From Pseudomonas sp. Q11 (lineage in GTDB: Bacteria > Pseudomonadota > Gammaproteobacteria > Pseudomonadales > Pseudomonadaceae): 48,440 nucleotides of DNA. A model generated the notes under the pieces. That model had not been told where the DNA came from. It made no database searches and was given only the letters and a program-made list of their open reading frames with translations. The position numbers and the translations under genes were made by a program. How positions within the stretch are numbered: the stretch's first letter is position 1; each line of letters starts with the position of its first letter. The stretch covers positions 1 through 48,440 of the forward strand of contig NZ_JAKNQY010000021.1 in the NCBI RefSeq assembly GCF_024494355.1. The letters run 5' to 3'. Positions 40,349-48,440 of this stretch are shown here, piece after piece.

Positions 40349-40783
40349 ATGCCGTTAACCGATCAACACCGTTTTGGCATGCAGTTGGCGCAAATGTCTC
40401 GAGGCTGGCGTGCCGAGCTGGATCGTCGCTTGGCCGGGCTGGGTCTGTCCCAGGCGCGCTGGCTGGTGCTGTTGCACTTGGCCCGTTTCGAACAGGCACC
40501 GACCCAGCGCGAACTGGCCCAGAGTGTTGCTGTCGAAGGCCCGACCCTGGCCCGGTTGCTCGACAGCCTGGAAGCCCAGGGGCTGGTGCAGCGCCAGGCC
40601 GTGGCCGAGGATCGTCGTGCCAAGAAAATCGTGCTCTGCGCCCCGGCGCTGCCGCTGATCGAACAGATCGAAACCATTGCCACGCAACTGCGGCGGGAGC
40701 TGTTCGAGGGGGTCGATGAAGCCGACATGCGCGTGTGCATGCGGGTCCATGGCACGATTCTGGCCAATCTGGAAAAATCCTGA
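40349..40783 (+). CDS. MarR/SlyA family transcriptional regulator
   Basis: This 144-residue winged-helix regulator starts MPLTDQHRFGMQLAQMSRGW. Its recognition helix is in RELAQSVAVEGPTLARLLDS and the wing is LVQRQAVAEDRRAKKIVL. It acts as a dimer, probably a repressor. Targets are unknown; an AT palindrome just upstream suggests autoregulation. The start at 40349 has GATGAG 7 bases before it; an in-frame ATG at 40337 lacks an RBS. The flanking genes, recQ and the FimV-like gene, are not obvious targets. Confidence 0.88.
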   Translation: MPLTDQHRFGMQLAQMSRGWRAELDRRLAGLGLSQARWLVLLHLARFEQAPTQRELAQSVAVEGPTLARLLDSLEAQGLVQRQAVAEDRRAKKIVLCAPALPLIEQIETIATQLRRELFEGVDEADMRVCMRVHGTILANLEKS

Positions 40784-40876
40784 GGCATATCCCTGGCGTC
40801 AGACTTTTGAGATTCGGCGGTTCGCGAACTATAACCAGTACTTAGGCGCTCAGTCTGGTAATCAAAAGGGATGCCC

Positions 40877-42805
40877 ATGCTTGTAAGTTTGCAGTTCACG
40901 TTGCGCAGTTGGGTCAACGTGTTGGTAGTCGTGGCAGCCATGGGATATTCGGCGTTGGCATCGGCGCTGGGGCTTGGGGAGATCACCCTCCATTCCGCTC
41001 TGAATCAGCCGTTGCGGGCCGATATCGCCCTGGTCGATGTGGCCGGGGTAAGTGAAGGGGATTTGTCGGCCAGCCTGGCGAGCCCGGACGATTTCAGCCG
41101 TGCCGGCGTGGAGCGGGTGTTTTATCTCAATAACCTGCGCTTCACGCCCGTGCTGCGCGGCGAGCGCAGTTACATTCGGGTCACCTCCAGCAAACCGGTG
41201 GAGGAACCCTTCCTCAATTTCCTGGTGCAGCTCAATCAGCCCAACGGGCGTTTGCTGCGCGAATACACCGTGCTGATCGACCTGCCGGGCACGCCGGGTA
41301 TCGTGCCGGCTCGTGACGAATCTTCCGCCGCAGCCCAGGCAACACCTGCGGTCAAGCCGCCTGCCGCTACTCAAGGCAAGCGCTACACCGTCGTGCAAGG
41401 GGACAACCCGTGGGCCATCGCCAAGCGCCTGCATGACGCCGGCAGCAACGCTTCGGTCAATGAGCTGATGCAGGGCATCCAGGCCCTGAACCCCGGTAGC
41501 GATCGGCTTTCCGTGGGCCAGCGTTTATTGCTGCCCGATTCGGCGATGCTGCCATCATCGGCAGAATCGGCTGCCGCCCCGGCCCCCGCCGTGTCCGACG
41601 AGCAACTGGCCGCCAACGTGCTGCAAAACGAGCAGCAACAAAAAACCATCGAGCAACTGCAGGCGCTGCTTCAATCCCAGGACCAAGAAATCGCGAGTCA
41701 GCGCAAGCAGGTCAGCGAGTTGCAGACACAACTGGCCGAGGTCACCCCAGCCCCTGTGGCATCTGCACAGCCGGAATCAATGCCTGCCGCACCCGCACCG
41801 GCGGATGACGTACAACCGGTTACAGAACCAGTCCCGGAGCCAGAAGAGGGCATTAACTGGCTGTGGGTGACGGGGCTTGCCGGGCTGTTAGGATTGCTTG
41901 TGCTGTTGCTGTTGCTTCGTCGTCGCCAGCAAGAACAGGCCGAAATGGAGCCAATGCTCGAGCGTCCTGAACCGGTGCTGGATGACGACACCCAAACCTA
42001 TGCTTCGAGCGCCGACACGGAACAGCCCGAGGCCGCCACGTCGTTCAGTAACGGCGATGCACCTTTGGGGGACGTGCTGGAAGGGGTCGGGATTTACCTG
42101 ACCTACGGTCGTTTCACCGAAGCGGCGGGATTGCTGCGCGCCGCGTTACTGACAGAGCCCGCGCGCACCGACCTGGGCCTCAAGTTGCTGGAAGTGTTGG
42201 GCAAGCAGGGCGATACCATCGGTTTCCAGGCCCAGGAACATCATTTGTTGGCGCAGGGCATCGACGTCAGGACACTTGAGGAGATCCGCGGGCGTTATCC
42301 GAAGGTCGCTGCGATGGCCGCACCGGTGGCGACAGAACTTCAGGCGCCGGCCCCTCTGCCTGAAGCAACCCGTGTGTCCAGTGATGAATTCGAGCTCGAT
42401 CTGGATGCGCTGTCCATGGAAACCAGTTGGGACCTTGCCGAGCCCCAGGACAGCGCCACTGAAAAAACACCTGTTGCACCCGAAGGCTTTGGGGACTTGT
42501 CGCTTTCGAGTTTCGACGCCCCGGACCTGCAGTGGAGCGCGCCATCGGAAACCGAATCGTTGGACGATGCGTTTCTCGACGGGTTTGCCGATGAAGAACA
42601 GTCGCTGGAACTGCAGCCGATGACCCTCGAACCTGCCCCCCAAGAGCCTCAGACACCGGAGTACTCCGACAAGCTGGAGCAGGCGCAGAACTGCATCGAC
42701 GACGGTGATTTGAAAACTGCCGTCGCACTGCTTGAGCAGTTGCTCGAAGAGGGTAATGAGCCTCTCAAGCAAACCGCGCGGGTGCTGCTGGCGGGGATTC
42801 GCTGA
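40877..42805 (+). CDS. FimV-like LysM/TPR protein
   Basis: This 642-residue protein has FimV architecture. A signal-like N-terminus is followed by the FimV N-domain (LGEITLHSALNQPLRADIAL), then a LysM domain (YTVVQGDNPWAIAKRLHDAG, ~172-225) that would bind peptidoglycan. Next come a coiled coil (~250-285), a membrane segment (WLWVTGLAGLLGLLVLLLLL, ~328-347), an acidic cytoplasmic part and a C-terminal TPR-like domain (KLEQAQNCIDDGDLKTAVAL). It is about 280 residues shorter than P. aeruginosa FimV. FimV acts at the pole in type IV pilus assembly and cAMP signalling. No pilus gene is nearby, so it may be a second, shorter paralogue. The ATG at 40877 has AAAAGGG 6 bases upstream; one two codons earlier does not. 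Confidence 0.88.
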   Translation: MLVSLQFTLRSWVNVLVVVAAMGYSALASALGLGEITLHSALNQPLRADIALVDVAGVSEGDLSASLASPDDFSRAGVERVFYLNNLRFTPVLRGERSYIRVTSSKPVEEPFLNFLVQLNQPNGRLLREYTVLIDLPGTPGIVPARDESSAAAQATPAVKPPAATQGKRYTVVQGDNPWAIAKRLHDAGSNASVNELMQGIQALNPGSDRLSVGQRLLLPDSAMLPSSAESAAAPAPAVSDEQLAANVLQNEQQQKTIEQLQALLQSQDQEIASQRKQVSELQTQLAEVTPAPVASAQPESMPAAPAPADDVQPVTEPVPEPEEGINWLWVTGLAGLLGLLVLLLLLRRRQQEQAEMEPMLERPEPVLDDDTQTYASSADTEQPEAATSFSNGDAPLGDVLEGVGIYLTYGRFTEAAGLLRAALLTEPARTDLGLKLLEVLGKQGDTIGFQAQEHHLLAQGIDVRTLEEIRGRYPKVAAMAAPVATELQAPAPLPEATRVSSDEFELDLDALSMETSWDLAEPQDSATEKTPVAPEGFGDLSLSSFDAPDLQWSAPSETESLDDAFLDGFADEEQSLELQPMTLEPAPQEPQTPEYSDKLEQAQNCIDDGDLKTAVALLEQLLEEGNEPLKQTARVLLAGIR

Positions 42806-42836
42806 AGTCCTTTATTGATGTGAGCCTACCGGCCCC

Positions 42837-42994
42837 TTCGCGAGCAAGCCCGCTCCCACAGGGGGGTACGGTGAACGCCAATGCTGCGCCCGACACGAAA
42901 CCAATGTGGGAGCGAGCTTGCTCGCGATAGCGGCGGCACAGTCGACATCATTGCAACTGAACCACCGCGATCGCGAGCAGGCTCGCTCCCACAC
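42837..42994. repeat. Cluster of three REPs
   Basis: Three GTGGGAGCGAGC-type units at 42837-42862, 42904-42933 and 42968-42994 alternate in orientation and fill most of the gap between the convergent FimV-like and phospholipase genes. The outer two are in the same orientation and the middle one is inverted. Confidence 0.88.
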
Positions 42995-43053
42995 AGTAGC
43001 TGTTGCGGATACAGGGGTGTGTCTACGCCACCCCTTGGTTTGTTGCATGGCCA

Positions 43054-45255
43054 TCAAAACGTCTGCCCCAGATTCAGATACACCGCCTGCTCATCATCAT
43101 CGTTAAACCCATAGCTGAAATTCAGTGGCCCCAGCGGCGTATCAAATCCCAGGAAAATACTGGCGGCATTGATGTAGCCGCTGTCGAACTCATTGTCGTT
43201 GTTCCACGCCCGGCCCCGTTCCAGCGAACCGCCGATGTACAGCGGAAAGTCCAGCGGCAGGTAGGCTCGCGGTGTGAGCCTTCGGTAATACACGGCGCGC
43301 ATCAGGCTCATGTTCTGCCCGGATATGCCGTCTTCACGAAAGCCTGACAGCTGCCGCGCGCCGCCGAGTACAAAGCTTGAGGTCACCACTTCGGCGGTGT
43401 CCAGGGTGCGGCCGTAACGCCCGCCGAGGATGAAGGTGTCCGGGCCGCGGCTCAGCGCCTTGTCCAGATTGAGTTCCCATTGGCGATAACGCTGGTCGGA
43501 ACCCAATCCCGGCTCATACTGGCGCCAGGTCAGGCCGATGTCTTCGCCTTCATGGGGGAAGTACACATTGTCGAAGGAGTCGAATGAGTATTTCAGGTCG
43601 TAGAAGCCTTCATTGAAGCTTTCGCTGGGCTGGTCGTGATCGCCAATGCGTACATCTGCCTCGCCCCAAGCCTGGCCGACACCGAAACGGATTTCGCCGC
43701 TGTTGCCGATCTGCCGGCCCAGGTTCAGGCCAAAACCATAGCGTTCGACGCGGTACTGGGCCACCGGGTCGTTGTCCTGGATGGATTCAACGTTCCGGGA
43801 TTCAAACTGCCCATAGGGTGCGATGAAATAGCGCGAGCCGACATCCAGTGGTTGATAGAACTCGCTGTACAGCTCTTGCTTGTCGCCGATCTGTGCCCGG
43901 GTCAGCCACTCCGCACCCAGGCGATTGATGCCATTGACCCGATAGCTGGCGCCGAGGTTGAAAGCACTGTCACCACGCATGTCGTCCGACAGGCTCAGCC
44001 CCAGCCGCAGGTAATCGGTGCCGGTGCGTTTGCCCCGGGCACTGATGACCAGCGTGTGGTCCGGGGCCTTGTGCACGACGCGGTACTGCACCTGCTCGAA
44101 GTAGTCCAGGCCGTACAACGTACCCATATCGGTTTGCAAGCGACCCAGGTCCAGCGGCTCGCCGATTTGCTGGCGAACGTAATAGCGAATCACGTCGTCA
44201 CCGACTTTTGAGTCGTTCTCCACGCGAATGGCGGTGATGACCGGTGTGCGCTCGCTCGGGGTTCGCGCCGCCATGAGCTCGGGGTCGTCCGGCTCCGTGG
44301 GGCGCAAGTGCGCCAGGCGGGCCTCGAGTATTTGGGTGGCCCGGTAGCCGGCGTCGATCATTTCCTGGGCGCGGCCGAAGTCTGTGGCGCCGAAACTCGC
44401 CAGGGCCGGCTGGATCAGCACATCGTCTTTTTTCAATGTTGCCAATTGTTCTTCGGAGTTGCGTCGGGTCATCAACGTCGTCGACTGGTTCAGGACGTCG
44501 ATCACCGTGACCAATTGCTTGCGGGTGCTCAGCGGCGTACCGATGTCCACCACGATGGCCATGTCGACACCCATTTCCCGGGCCACATCCAACGGGATGT
44601 TGTCGGTCATGCCGCCATCCACCAACAACCGGCCGTCCAGTTCCACCGGCGCGAACACCGCCGGGATCGACATGCTGGCGCGGATGACCTTGGGCAAGTG
44701 GCCCTTGCGAAACACCACTTTCTCACCGCTGGCGATGTCGGTCGCCACGGCGCGGAAAGGGATTGGCAGTTTGTCGAAGTCCCGTGTGTCGCTGGCATGG
44801 GCCAGCAGGCTTTCGAGCAGCAGGGCCAGGTTTTGGCCCTGGATGACGCCCAAGGGCAGGCCGAGGCTGCCGTCATCACGAAAGCTCAGTTTCTGTTTCA
44901 CCAAAAAGTCCCGGTCATCCTGCTTGCGCCGGAACGGCACATCCTTGCGCGGCGGGGCGTCGGACAGGGCCTGTTGCCAATCGATGCCCAGGGCGAGTTT
45001 TTCCAGCTCGTCGATTTTGTAACCCGAGGCATACAACCCACCGATCACTGCGCCCATGCTGGTGCCGGCGATGGCGTCGATCTGGATGCCTTGTTCTTCC
45101 AGGGCCTTGAGTACACCGATGTGGGCCAGGCCCCGGGCGGCGCCGCCGGACAGTACCAGGCCGATTTTCGGACGCGGCGCCTCGACGGCGGGCTCGGTGG
45201 CATGGCCGAGCAGGGGCAGCAGTAACAGAAGCAGGCAAGGCAGCAGGCGGCGCAT
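43054..45255 (-). CDS. PlpD-type patatin phospholipase with beta-barrel (T5dSS)
   Basis: This 733-residue secreted or surface phospholipase with its own translocator has a signal peptide (MRRLLPCLLLLLLPLLGHA). The patatin domain has an oxyanion hole (LSGGAARGLAHIG), the nucleophile Ser in GTSMG and the catalytic Asp in LVDGGMTDN. A POTRA-like domain (ITAIRVENDSKVGDDVIRYY, ~318-395) and a 16-strand barrel ending QAVYLNLGQTF follow. This is the type Vd layout first described for P. aeruginosa PlpD. The ATG at 45255 is preferred; an in-frame TTG at 45261 gives two extra residues. It stands alone, with a REP cluster downstream. It probably cleaves phospholipids outside the cell or at the outer membrane. 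Confidence 0.92.
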   Translation of the reverse strand: MRRLLPCLLLLLLPLLGHATEPAVEAPRPKIGLVLSGGAARGLAHIGVLKALEEQGIQIDAIAGTSMGAVIGGLYASGYKIDELEKLALGIDWQQALSDAPPRKDVPFRRKQDDRDFLVKQKLSFRDDGSLGLPLGVIQGQNLALLLESLLAHASDTRDFDKLPIPFRAVATDIASGEKVVFRKGHLPKVIRASMSIPAVFAPVELDGRLLVDGGMTDNIPLDVAREMGVDMAIVVDIGTPLSTRKQLVTVIDVLNQSTTLMTRRNSEEQLATLKKDDVLIQPALASFGATDFGRAQEMIDAGYRATQILEARLAHLRPTEPDDPELMAARTPSERTPVITAIRVENDSKVGDDVIRYYVRQQIGEPLDLGRLQTDMGTLYGLDYFEQVQYRVVHKAPDHTLVISARGKRTGTDYLRLGLSLSDDMRGDSAFNLGASYRVNGINRLGAEWLTRAQIGDKQELYSEFYQPLDVGSRYFIAPYGQFESRNVESIQDNDPVAQYRVERYGFGLNLGRQIGNSGEIRFGVGQAWGEADVRIGDHDQPSESFNEGFYDLKYSFDSFDNVYFPHEGEDIGLTWRQYEPGLGSDQRYRQWELNLDKALSRGPDTFILGGRYGRTLDTAEVVTSSFVLGGARQLSGFREDGISGQNMSLMRAVYYRRLTPRAYLPLDFPLYIGGSLERGRAWNNDNEFDSGYINAASIFLGFDTPLGPLNFSYGFNDDDEQAVYLNLGQTF

Positions 45256-45326
45256 CGTCAATCTCGGGGCGGGCGATCAAAGGCAGGTATTATAGCGATG
45301 CCTTTGCCCCCAGGAGTTCACCCGCA

Positions 45327-45614
45327 ATGACCGAGCACAAACCGGAAGTCGTCATCACCTATTGCACGCAATGCCAGTGGCTGCTTCGCGCCGCCTGGCT
45401 GGCTCAGGAGTTGCTCAGCACCTTTGGCGACGATTTGGGCAAAGTGTCGTTGGTGCCAGGCACCGGTGGAGTGTTTCACATCAGTTGCGACGGCACGCAG
45501 ATCTGGGAGCGCAAGGCTGATGGTGGTTTTCCCGAGGCCAAGGTCCTCAAGCAGCGGGTCCGCGACCGGATCGACCCGGAGCGGGACCTGGGCCACAACG
45601 ACCGGGTTCAGTGA
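45327..45614 (+). CDS. SelT/SelW/SelH-like Rdx protein
   Basis: This 95-residue thioredoxin-like protein of the Rdx family has the redox motif CTQC at residues 13-16, where some relatives carry selenocysteine. It also has the family end KADGGFPEAKVLKQRVRDRI. It is presumably a small cytoplasmic redox protein. AGGAG precedes the ATG by 10 bases. Its last bases overlap by seven the end of the convergent EamA gene (45608-45614), so transcripts from the two strands are antisense at their 3' ends. Confidence 0.88.
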   Translation: MTEHKPEVVITYCTQCQWLLRAAWLAQELLSTFGDDLGKVSLVPGTGGVFHISCDGTQIWERKADGGFPEAKVLKQRVRDRIDPERDLGHNDRVQ

Positions 45615-46501
45615 GACGCGGCTTGGGCGCCTACCCCCGGTTTCTTGCTGCCGCCACTCAGTTGGCTCGACACCACGATCGCGACGATGATCAGCGCGCC
45701 ACCCAACAACATGCGCAGGGTCGGGTTTTCATCGAACAGCAACCAGGCCATGGTGATGCCATAGACCGGCTCCATGGCAAACACCACCGCTGCGGTACGA
45801 GCCTTGATGACTGCCAGGCTGGCGACGAACAGGCTGTGGGCCAGGCCGGTGCAAAACACCCCCAGCAGGGCGATCCACAGCCAGTCGACAGGGCGCACGT
45901 CAATCAGTTGCGGAGCTGCCATGGGCAACAGGCAAAACCCGACCACCAGGTTCTGGCACAAAGCGGCCTGTACCGGCGGCACCCGTGCGGAGCCGGCGCG
46001 GTTGACCAGTGAAAGCAGGGAGAACAGCAAGCCCGAAAGCACGGCCCACAGCAGGCCGGTGGTGGCACCGCTGGCCAGGTCGAAGTGCGGCGTGACCAGC
46101 ACCAGACCGATGCTCACCAACACCACCAGCAGAATTTCATTGGCGCGGATCCGCTCGCGGAAAATCAACCCTTCGAGCAGCACCGTGAAGGCCGGGAAAC
46201 TGGCAAAGCCCAACGTGGCGATCGCCACGCCGGCGACTTTGACCGATATGAAGAAGCTCACCCAGTGTCCGGCGAGCAATAGGCCGCCCAGCAGCAAGCG
46301 TCGAACGTCTTGTACGTGGAGCTTGTGCCAGCGGGCGCTGCTGGCAAAACGGGCAAAAACCGCCAGGGCCAGCACAGCGAATACGGCACGACCGAACACA
46401 ATGACCGCTGGCGAGGCGGCGGCGAGCTTGCCGAACACACCGGTCAGGCCGAACATGAGTGCGCCAATGTGCAGGGCGCCGAGGGCGGTACGGGGAGTCA
46501 T
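45608..46501 (-). CDS. EamA/DMT family transporter
   Basis: This 297-residue inner-membrane protein has ten predicted membrane segments in two EamA repeats, starting MTPRTALGALHIGALMFGLT. Visible marks are GVFGKLAAASPAVIVFGRAV early in the first repeat and AVVFAMEPVYGITMAWLLFD in the second. It probably exports a metabolite or amino acid; the substrate is unknown. AGGA lies 6 bases before the ATG. It follows the AraC regulator in the same direction with a 92-base gap and is its likely target. Confidence 0.88.
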   Translation of the reverse strand: MTPRTALGALHIGALMFGLTGVFGKLAAASPAVIVFGRAVFAVLALAVFARFASSARWHKLHVQDVRRLLLGGLLLAGHWVSFFISVKVAGVAIATLGFASFPAFTVLLEGLIFRERIRANEILLVVLVSIGLVLVTPHFDLASGATTGLLWAVLSGLLFSLLSLVNRAGSARVPPVQAALCQNLVVGFCLLPMAAPQLIDVRPVDWLWIALLGVFCTGLAHSLFVASLAVIKARTAAVVFAMEPVYGITMAWLLFDENPTLRMLLGGALIIVAIVVSSQLSGGSKKPGVGAQAASH

Positions 46502-46593
46502 TGCAGTCCTTGTTCAACGGTTGAGCGTCAGGGTATTGAACCCGTTGCCGGCCGTTCTTGTCTGTCGCGATCCTAGCGGTTTTTAGCGCGAAG

Positions 46594-47343
46594 CTAGCGC
46601 TGGCGCCGCAGCTTGCCCGGTGAAGCGCCGAATTCGCGCAGCACGGCGGCGGCAAAGGCACTTTGCGAGCTATAGCCGACCCGATGGGCGATTTCGCCGA
46701 TGGGCAGTTGTGAATCACGCAGCAGTTCCACGGCCTTGTGCAAACGGCGACTGCGGATGTAATCCATCGGGGTTTGCCCGCATTCGGCGACGAAGCGTGC
46801 ATGCAGGCGGGCGCTGGAGAGCCCCGCGACCTGGGCCAGGTCCGCCACTTGCAGCGGGTAGGCGGCATACTGGTCGATGTGAGCGTTGAGCGCCGCATAG
46901 GGCAGGCGCCGGCCACCGACGGTGTCCTGGCCAGTGCCATTGAGGCTGGCCAGGAGCAGCACCGCCCCTTGTTGGGCGATCACCGGGTCGTCCACCGGAC
47001 TGCCCGCCAGCCAACTGACCAACTGGCTTTGCCCCGCATCCAACGGCTTGCGTGCGGTGTTGTCGAGCAATCGGCGACTGGCGTCGGCGTGATCACCCAA
47101 GGCTTGCCCGATCCAGTCGTCGCCCGGTACATCCAGCACCAGGCAACGGCTGCCGCGGGGGCTGCCGCAGGCGTGATGGGCGCCGGCGGGTATCACCACG
47201 AAGCTCTGCTGAACGACCTGGCTGCCACAACCTTCGACCTCGAAATCCAATAGACCGGACAACCCGAACACCAGTTGGGCGTGGTCGTGGCTGTGGACAA
47301 TCAGGTCGTGGCTGTACTGGCGTAGCGTGAGGATCGGTCTCAT
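46594..47343 (-). CDS. AraC family transcriptional regulator
   Basis: This 249-residue regulator has a cupin-like N-terminal effector domain (HSHDHAQLVFGLSGLLDFEV) and a C-terminal pair of helix-turn-helix motifs. The first is LQVADLAQVAGLSSARLHAR and the second runs through LPIGEIAHRVGYSSQSAFAA. The start at 47343 (MRPILTLRQY) has GGGAG 7 bases upstream; the longer frame to 47403 lacks one. It is divergent from the LpxH-like gene and upstream of the EamA exporter, which it probably controls. The effector is unknown. Confidence 0.88.
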   Translation of the reverse strand: MRPILTLRQYSHDLIVHSHDHAQLVFGLSGLLDFEVEGCGSQVVQQSFVVIPAGAHHACGSPRGSRCLVLDVPGDDWIGQALGDHADASRRLLDNTARKPLDAGQSQLVSWLAGSPVDDPVIAQQGAVLLLASLNGTGQDTVGGRRLPYAALNAHIDQYAAYPLQVADLAQVAGLSSARLHARFVAECGQTPMDYIRSRRLHKAVELLRDSQLPIGEIAHRVGYSSQSAFAAAVLREFGASPGKLRRQR

Positions 47344-47477
47344 CGCGGTCTCCCGGGGCAGGCCGTCAGCATACACCGAGGCCACGGTGCTTCGCGCTGT
47401 CATGTAACCGACTTGTGTTTGTCATGGGGTATTAACCGCAGGGAGGCAAAGTGGCTAAAACGATCAGAGGGTTGCCC

Positions 47478-48296
47478 ATGACCAGCGCCGAGCTCGCCAG
47501 ACCCAGCCGCAAACAGCGTGTTCGCACCCTATGGATTTCCGATGTGCACCTGGGCACCCGGGATTGCCAGGCCGAGCATTTGTCGCAGTTTCTCAAGGGC
47601 TATCACGCCGACAAGATCTATCTGGTGGGTGACATCATCGACGGCTGGAAGCTGCGCGGCGGCATATACTGGCCACAGGCTCACACCAACGTCATACGTC
47701 GCTTGCTGACCATGAGCAAGCGCGGCACCGAGGTGATCTACGTCACCGGCAACCACGACGAATTCCTGCGGCGTTATTCCAAGCTGATCCTGGGCAATAT
47801 CCAACTGGTGGACGAAGCGGTGCACGTCACTGCGGACGGCCGGCATTTGCTGGTGATCCATGGCGATCAGTTCGATGTCATCACCCGGTACCACCGTTGG
47901 CTGGCATTCCTTGGCGATTCGGCCTACGAGTTCACCCTCACGCTGAACCGCTGGCTCAACCATTGGCGGGCCCGTTATGGCTACGGTTATTGGTCGTTGT
48001 CGGCGTACCTCAAGCACAAGGTCAAGACGGCGGTCAGCTTCATCAGTGATTTTGAAGAAGCCATCGCCCATGAATGTGTGAAGCGTGAGCTGCACGGCGT
48101 GGTGTGCGGGCATATTCACCATGCCGAGATCCGCAGGGTAGGCGAGGTGGAGTATCTCAATTGTGGCGATTGGGTTGAATCGTGCACGGCGCTGATCGAA
48201 CACTGGGACGGGTCGATCGAGTTGTATCGGTTGGCCGATGCCCAGGCGCGGGAGGCGTTGATCCAGGCTGAGTTGAAAGTCACGGAGCCGGCGTAA
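47478..48296 (+). CDS. LpxH-like UDP-2,3-diacylglucosamine diphosphatase
   Basis: This 272-residue calcineurin-like metallophosphoesterase has the full motif set: ISDVHLGTRD (near residue 20), GDIIDGW, GNHDE, HGDQFD and CGHIHHAEI. A conserved YLKHKVKTAVSFISDFEEAI segment is typical of the LpxH-like group annotated as UDP-2,3-diacylglucosamine diphosphatase in Pseudomonas. LpxH makes lipid X in lipid A synthesis; this branch is distinct from canonical LpxH, so the substrate is uncertain. The start at 47478 matches the family (MTSAELARPSRKQRVRTL) with AGAGGG 7 bases upstream; a GTG at 47451 with GGGAGG is an alternative. Confidence 0.85.
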   Translation: MTSAELARPSRKQRVRTLWISDVHLGTRDCQAEHLSQFLKGYHADKIYLVGDIIDGWKLRGGIYWPQAHTNVIRRLLTMSKRGTEVIYVTGNHDEFLRRYSKLILGNIQLVDEAVHVTADGRHLLVIHGDQFDVITRYHRWLAFLGDSAYEFTLTLNRWLNHWRARYGYGYWSLSAYLKHKVKTAVSFISDFEEAIAHECVKRELHGVVCGHIHHAEIRRVGEVEYLNCGDWVESCTALIEHWDGSIELYRLADAQAREALIQAELKVTEPA

Positions 48297-48310
48297 GCCG
48301 ATCTGGCGCC

Positions 48311-48337
48311 ATCGCGGGCAAGCCTTGCTCCCACAGG
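48311..48337. repeat. REP (GTGGGAGCAAGG family)
   Basis: ATCGCGGGCAAGCCTTGCTC followed by CCACAGG lies 15 bases after the LpxH-like stop. Its CTGTGGGAGCAAG core resembles the unit of the tandem array that follows. Confidence 0.85.
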
Positions 48338-48341
48338 TATT

Positions 48342-48440
48342 CACAGCCTGTGAGAGCAAACACAGCCTGTGGAAGCAAGCACTATCTGTGAGAGCAAGCA
48401 CAGCCTGTGGAAGCAAGCACTACCTGTGAGAGCAAGCACA
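48342..48440. repeat. 19-bp tandem array, REP-like
   Basis: Five units of 19 bases (CACAGCCTGTGGAAGCAAG type) run to 48436 and a sixth begins at the window edge. GGAAG and GAGAG variants alternate, giving a 38-base super-period. There are no spacers. The array likely continues past the window. Confidence 0.9.

Noticed and set aside
48342..48440. CRISPR array
   Set aside because: The 19-base units are directly adjacent with no unique spacers, and no cas genes are in the window.

Overview
This is a chromosomal window from a fluorescent Pseudomonas, most likely the P. fluorescens complex. The evidence is high-GC coding sequence, Pseudomonas-type gene content, and many REP/REPIN palindromes of the GTGGCGAGGGAGC, GTGGGAGCGAGC and TGTAGGAGCTG types typical of that group. 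I see no rRNA, tRNA or CRISPR array. The assignment rests on family recognition by eye, not on a search.

Layout. 1-2.3 kb is an AT-richer accessory patch. It holds a RAYT (Y1/IS200-like) transposase gene between inverted ends, two short hairpins that look like internally deleted copies of the same element, and gene debris around them: a frameshifted polymorphic-toxin tail, a DUF7660-like putative immunity gene, a 343-bp tandem duplication carrying a headless copy of that gene, and a HigB-like toxin stub. 2.3-7.6 kb holds a small unknown protein, a DUF899 thioredoxin-like protein, a small putative winged-helix protein, a DUF6279 lipoprotein, a TorF-type porin, a 62-residue protein with a SutA-like motif and a CvfB-like S1 protein. 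8.0-11.6 kb holds an NCS1 nucleobase transporter, a YbfB-type MFS transporter and a divergent PtrR/YneJ-like LysR regulator.

11.7-18.6 kb resembles, from memory, the PA1414-PA1422 region of P. aeruginosa. It has a 42-residue PA1414-like peptide followed by a very long terminator hairpin, then the 4-guanidinobutyrate locus: gbuA, a SnoaL-like protein, an NCS1 permease and a sodium:solute symporter in one direction, with gbuR divergent. Uptake by one of the transporters plus GbuA would yield GABA and urea under GbuR control. A DTW-domain tRNA-modification gene follows gbuR.

18.8-31.4 kb is a complete LapA/MapA-type adhesin system: the type I secretion adaptor, ATPase and TolC protein are transcribed divergently from a 2365-residue adhesin. 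The adhesin has an N-terminal retention module with a TAAG LapG-cleavage motif, long near-identical repeats, a VWA domain, RTX repeats and a T1SS C-terminal signal. LapD and LapG are not in the window. 31.6-36.5 kb holds two large paralogous Ig-like proteins of unknown function, each behind the same upstream palindrome.

36.7-48.3 kb is mostly core genome: YbaN, an UPF0149 protein, RecQ, a MarR/SlyA regulator with a palindromic operator candidate, a FimV-like LysM protein, a PlpD-type patatin/beta-barrel phospholipase, a SelW-like Rdx protein, an AraC regulator with an EamA exporter, and an LpxH-like phosphoesterase. The window ends in a 19-bp tandem array next to a REP.

The parts most worth follow-up are the RAYT element with its miniature derivatives and damaged toxin/immunity genes, the paired Ig-like proteins with their shared upstream motif, and the adhesin's repeat architecture.
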